This document shows positions 13,665 through 15,534 of a stretch of 15,534 nt of DNA, one piece after another (position 1 is the first letter of the stretch; every line of letters begins with the position of its first letter). Where the stretch lies: assembly GCA_025936205.1 (NCBI GenBank), contig JAICTU010000195.1:1-15534 (forward strand). Reading direction: 5' to 3'. The translations under genes and the position numbers were made by a program. The notes below the pieces were generated by a model. The model saw only the letters and a program-made list of their open reading frames with translations. It had not been told where the DNA came from and ran no database searches. This DNA is from Polyangiaceae bacterium. Lineage in GTDB: Bacteria > Myxococcota > Polyangia > Polyangiales > Polyangiaceae.

Positions 13665-14138
13665 ATGGCTGGTCCAAGGCTTCGGGCGTTGGCTGCGTTG
13701 GTTTTCGGTGCCAGTGTGGCCTGTTCCAGCGCAAACCACCCGGGAAACACCGCTGCTGATCTCCAGGACCCGGGCGTCGCGCGCTACCGGCTGCTGCTGA
13801 GAGAAAACCCGGTGGACCCCGGCGGAGCATTCCGGTGTTATGGCTCCTGTCAGGCGCAGACCACACCGCAGGGCTATCTACAGTGCCTGGCGCAGTGCCC
13901 GGGGTTCGAGATCACTGCGGGGGTGCGCTGTTCGGATCACGACGTACCTCCGATCTCGGCCTGCTTCACAGTGCGGCAGATCCCCAAGCAGTCCGAGCCC
14001 GAGCCGGGCTGGGTGGTGCTGGCGGTGATCGCCAACGTGGCGCTGATCGTCACGCTCGCTTCGGTCTGCGCGTCGTCGTCCTCTCAATGCGGGTACGGCT
14101 ACAGCTATTTGCCGCCGGGCGCGCTGCCGCCGTTCTGA
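13665..14138 (+). CDS. Cys-patterned lipoprotein with twin CX3C motif and C-terminal TM helix
   Basis: 157 residues; an in-frame stop just upstream (13659-13661) fixes the start at ATG 13665, although there is no clear ribosome-binding site. Signal ALVFGASVAC gives lipid Cys20. The core contains CYGSC (58-62) and CLAQC (74-78), i.e. CX3C-11-CX3C, followed by Cys89 and Cys100; such spacing suits a helical hairpin held by two disulfides. A hydrophobic helix at about 115-137 (GWVVLAVIANVALIVTLASV) is unusual for a lipoprotein and would give a second membrane contact; the tail is Ser/Tyr/Pro-rich (QCGYGYSYLPPGALPPF). No family was recognised. Similar Cys-rich secreted proteins are common in large myxobacterial genomes (general knowledge). 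The neighbour is another Cys-repeat lipoprotein. Confidence 0.65.
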   Translation: MAGPRLRALAALVFGASVACSSANHPGNTAADLQDPGVARYRLLLRENPVDPGGAFRCYGSCQAQTTPQGYLQCLAQCPGFEITAGVRCSDHDVPPISACFTVRQIPKQSEPEPGWVVLAVIANVALIVTLASVCASSSSQCGYGYSYLPPGALPPF

Positions 14139-14146
14139 ATTGTTGG

Positions 14147-14180
14147 CCCACCTTGGATCGGTTCGAAAGCGAACGGTGGG
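14147..14180 (+). terminator. Two-part stem-loop after the twin-CX3C gene
   Basis: An outer stem CCCACC (14147-14152) / GGTGGG (14175-14180) encloses an inner stem GTTCG-AAAG-CGAAC (14161-14174). No U-tract follows. GGTGAG at about 14179-14184 can alternatively pair with CTCACC at 14229-14234, so two leader folds compete upstream of the next gene. The rest of 14139-14304 shows no gene. Confidence 0.4.
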
Positions 14181-14304
14181 TGAGCAAAGAGACGACGGCT
14201 GTCATAAACGACTCCCAGGGCGGCTACTCACCTCCTGAGCGCTGGTTGCGTTGGCCTCGACCATCGAGTCCCAAGTCGGCGGTAATCCAGCGGTTTGGAG
14301 GAAT

Positions 14305-15081
14305 ATGACGCTCAAATCATCATTCGCCGTTGCCCTGCTTCTGGCTCTCGGTTGCAGTTCTTCGACGAAACCGAGCCAAAGCGTGGCGACGGCTCAGGCG
14401 AGTGCGGCGATCGAGGCGCTCACGGCCAAAGACGACGGGGTTGTCGCGCAGTGTGGCCAGGCGGTGCAGCGCTGCCAGACGCAGCTGCCAGATGCGGCGC
14501 CCAGCGAGGTGTGTCCGCGCCTGGCGCAGCACTGCGCCGATCTGCAGCAACACCTCGATGAGGTGCGCTCGCACGTGGTGGGCTGTCTGAACGGCGTACA
14601 AGCCTGCCAGGAGCACGCGCCCGAGCAGGCGCAGTGCTCGCGGGATGTCAGCAGCTGTGATGCGCTGGCGATCGGCGCGAGCGAGGATCGCGACACGGTG
14701 ATCCAGTGCGCTGACAAGGTACAGACCTGCTTGACGCGGGTCGCGTCATTGCCGGCGGCCGCCGCCAAATCGTGCGATAACATCGCCGCCGCATGTGATC
14801 GCGTCAGCAGCCTGGTAAAGGCAGCCGGGCAGGAACGCGAGGCTGGCGCGAACCAGGCCGAAGAGCACGCGAAGAAGGCGCACGATGCGATGGAAGCGGT
14901 CGACGATGATGCCGACGAGGTCGACAACGACGCCGACGAAGGCAACGACGACGCTGACGAGGCAGAGGAGAGCGGCGGCCACCGCGGAGCCGCGGACGCA
15001 GGCGTGGGCCACGGCAAGTCCTCGGAGCACGCTCGCGCGGACGGCGCGGCCGGGGAATCGGGCGACCCCGAGGGCGACTGA
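14305..15081 (+). CDS. Lipoprotein with three tandem paired-CX6C repeats and an acidic repeat tail
   Basis: 258 residues from ATG 14305, backed by GGAGGA about 3 nt upstream and by a clean lipobox (LLLALGC, Cys17). The body holds 12 cysteines arranged as six CX6C motifs: 50/57, 70/77, 94/101, 111/118, 135/142, 157/164. They group into three tandem repeats of about 42 residues, each of the form VxxCxxxVQxC...C6C (VVAQCGQAVQRC, VVGCLNGVQAC, VIQCADKVQTC). Seven-residue spacing places both cysteines on one face of a helix, so each repeat looks like a disulfide-stapled helical hairpin. After a charged helical linker (QAEEHAKKAHDAMEAV) comes an acidic region of three heptads (VDDDADE, VDNDADE, GNDDADE), then a Gly/Ala/His/Asp-rich tail. 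No known family was recognised. Envelope location is inferred from the signal. Confidence 0.75.
   Translation: MTLKSSFAVALLLALGCSSSTKPSQSVATAQASAAIEALTAKDDGVVAQCGQAVQRCQTQLPDAAPSEVCPRLAQHCADLQQHLDEVRSHVVGCLNGVQACQEHAPEQAQCSRDVSSCDALAIGASEDRDTVIQCADKVQTCLTRVASLPAAAAKSCDNIAAACDRVSSLVKAAGQEREAGANQAEEHAKKAHDAMEAVDDDADEVDNDADEGNDDADEAEESGGHRGAADAGVGHGKSSEHARADGAAGESGDPEGD
14899..14961. repeat. Acidic heptad repeat (21-bp units) in the CX6C lipoprotein gene
   Basis: Three consecutive 21-bp units encode VDDDADE, VDNDADE and GNDDADE. The DNA units are clearly related (GACGATGATGCCGACGAG-like) but have drifted at third positions. The clustered carboxylates could bind divalent cations; that is inference. 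Confidence 0.75.
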
Positions 15082-15109
15082 GCCGCGGGCGTAAGGTGGG
15101 CTCATCCTG

Positions 15110-15143
15110 GGGAGGGCAAGGCCGTGCGGGGCCGAGCCCTCCC
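15110..15143 (+). terminator. Hairpin terminator after the CX6C lipoprotein gene
   Basis: GGGAGGGC (15110-15117) pairs perfectly with GCCCTCCC (15136-15143), with an inner GGCC (15120-15123) / GGCC (15130-15133) stem. It is followed by TGTGTTCT, a weak U-rich tail. Located 28 bp after the stop and 73 bp before the next gene, it is a plausible intrinsic or Rho-aided terminator. Confidence 0.6.
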
Positions 15144-15216
15144 TGTGTTCTCGATCGAACGGTGCGTGTGATTTTGCCGCATTGTTGCCGCAGCGGCACG
15201 GCCCGACACTGGGCGC

Positions 15217-15534
15217 ATGAGGCGCTGGTCGAAGGCGGGCGCGCTCGGGTTCTGTACGGCCCTGCTGGGGCTGGCATGCGCCCCGCGCACCGCGGAGGCG
15301 CCGCTGCCGGAGGCTCGCGTGAGCTTTCGGCATGTACCCATCGGCTCCTGCGAGGACTATCCGGAAGAGACGCGATCGATCGAGGGGGTGCGGCGCGACC
15401 TCGAGGCGTTGCAGGCCATGGGAGTGCATACCCTGCGCGTATCGCTCGGCTGGGATGAGCTGGAGCCCGCGCGCGGCCAGTACGAGTTCGGGTTCTGGGA
15501 TGCGTTCGTCGAGCTCGCCGCTGCTCACGGCATC
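15217..15534 (+). CDS. Glycoside hydrolase-like lipoprotein, 5' part
   Basis: 106 codons, open to the right edge. The ATG at 15217 gives a signal ending LLGLAC (Cys21, probable lipid site). The mature part reads like the start of a TIM-barrel glycosidase: RRDLEALQAMGVHTLRVSLG, then WDELEPARGQYEFGFWDAFV and ELAAAHGI. The phrase MGVxTLRVSxxWxELEPxxGxYxFxxWD corresponds to the first barrel strands of clan GH-A enzymes (GH5, GH39, GH42 and related). Catalytic glutamates would lie beyond the window, so the exact family and substrate cannot be called. A hairpin terminator upstream suggests its own promoter. No strong ribosome-binding site is seen. Confidence 0.68.
   Translation, partial: MRRWSKAGALGFCTALLGLACAPRTAEAPLPEARVSFRHVPIGSCEDYPEETRSIEGVRRDLEALQAMGVHTLRVSLGWDELEPARGQYEFGFWDAFVELAAAHGI

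Noticed and set aside
1..15534. CRISPR array, tRNA/rRNA genes, insertion sequences or phage genes
   Set aside because: The only repeats found are short in-frame tandem units and one operator-like pair. No spacer-repeat pattern, tRNA-like cloverleaf, transposase or terminal inverted repeats were recognised by eye.

Overview
This is a GC-rich window with many lipoproteins and small Cys-rich secreted proteins. That style, together with an alternative complex III operon and an intracellular PHA depolymerase, suggests a Myxococcota (Polyangia-like) or related deltaproteobacterial-type genome. The taxonomic call is inference from gene style only; there is no rRNA or marker gene here.

Left third (about 1-6482, minus strand): one tightly packed run, read from right to left. 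It encodes a YVTN beta-propeller lipoprotein, a XoxF-type PQQ methanol/alcohol dehydrogenase with the lanthanide signature (Asp-Tyr-Asp), a XoxJ-like periplasmic binding protein, a diheme cytochrome c lipoprotein, then ActA (pentaheme cytochrome) and the N-terminal 344 residues of ActB from alternative complex III. ActB runs off the left edge. Two junctions are 4-bp ATGA overlaps and the other gaps are 5-28 bp, so the alcohol-oxidation module and the respiratory complex genes look co-transcribed.

Centre-left (6483-7759): a divergent intergenic region holds a striking tandem 16-bp direct repeat, a possible operator. It is followed on the plus strand by an intact pqqA precursor-peptide gene, a strong hairpin, and then a wrecked pqqE. 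The pqqE remnant keeps its own start, ribosome-binding site and natural C-terminus. It has lost the radical-SAM CxxxCxxC segment, the SGGEP segment and at least two more blocks, and it carries two frameshifts and an in-frame stop. The window therefore contains a PQQ enzyme and the PQQ precursor peptide, but a PQQ-maturation gene that cannot work.

Centre-right (7881-10116, plus): a beta-barrel outer-membrane protein, a SRPBCC-fold protein, a decayed patch with a possible TetR C-terminal remnant, a two-TM zinc-ribbon protein, and YidD. Then Hsp20 (minus, convergent with yidD) is divergent from an intracellular PHA depolymerase (plus).

Right end (12329-15534, plus): a DUF427 protein overlapping a four-TM PhnA-like membrane protein; two adjacent Cys-patterned lipoproteins, one with twin CX3C and one with three tandem repeats of paired CX6C followed by an acidic heptad-repeat tail; and the 5' part of a glycoside-hydrolase-like lipoprotein cut by the window edge.

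Most worth following up: the fused xox-act operon, intact pqqA beside destroyed pqqE, the tandem-repeat operator, and the pair of Cys-repeat lipoproteins.
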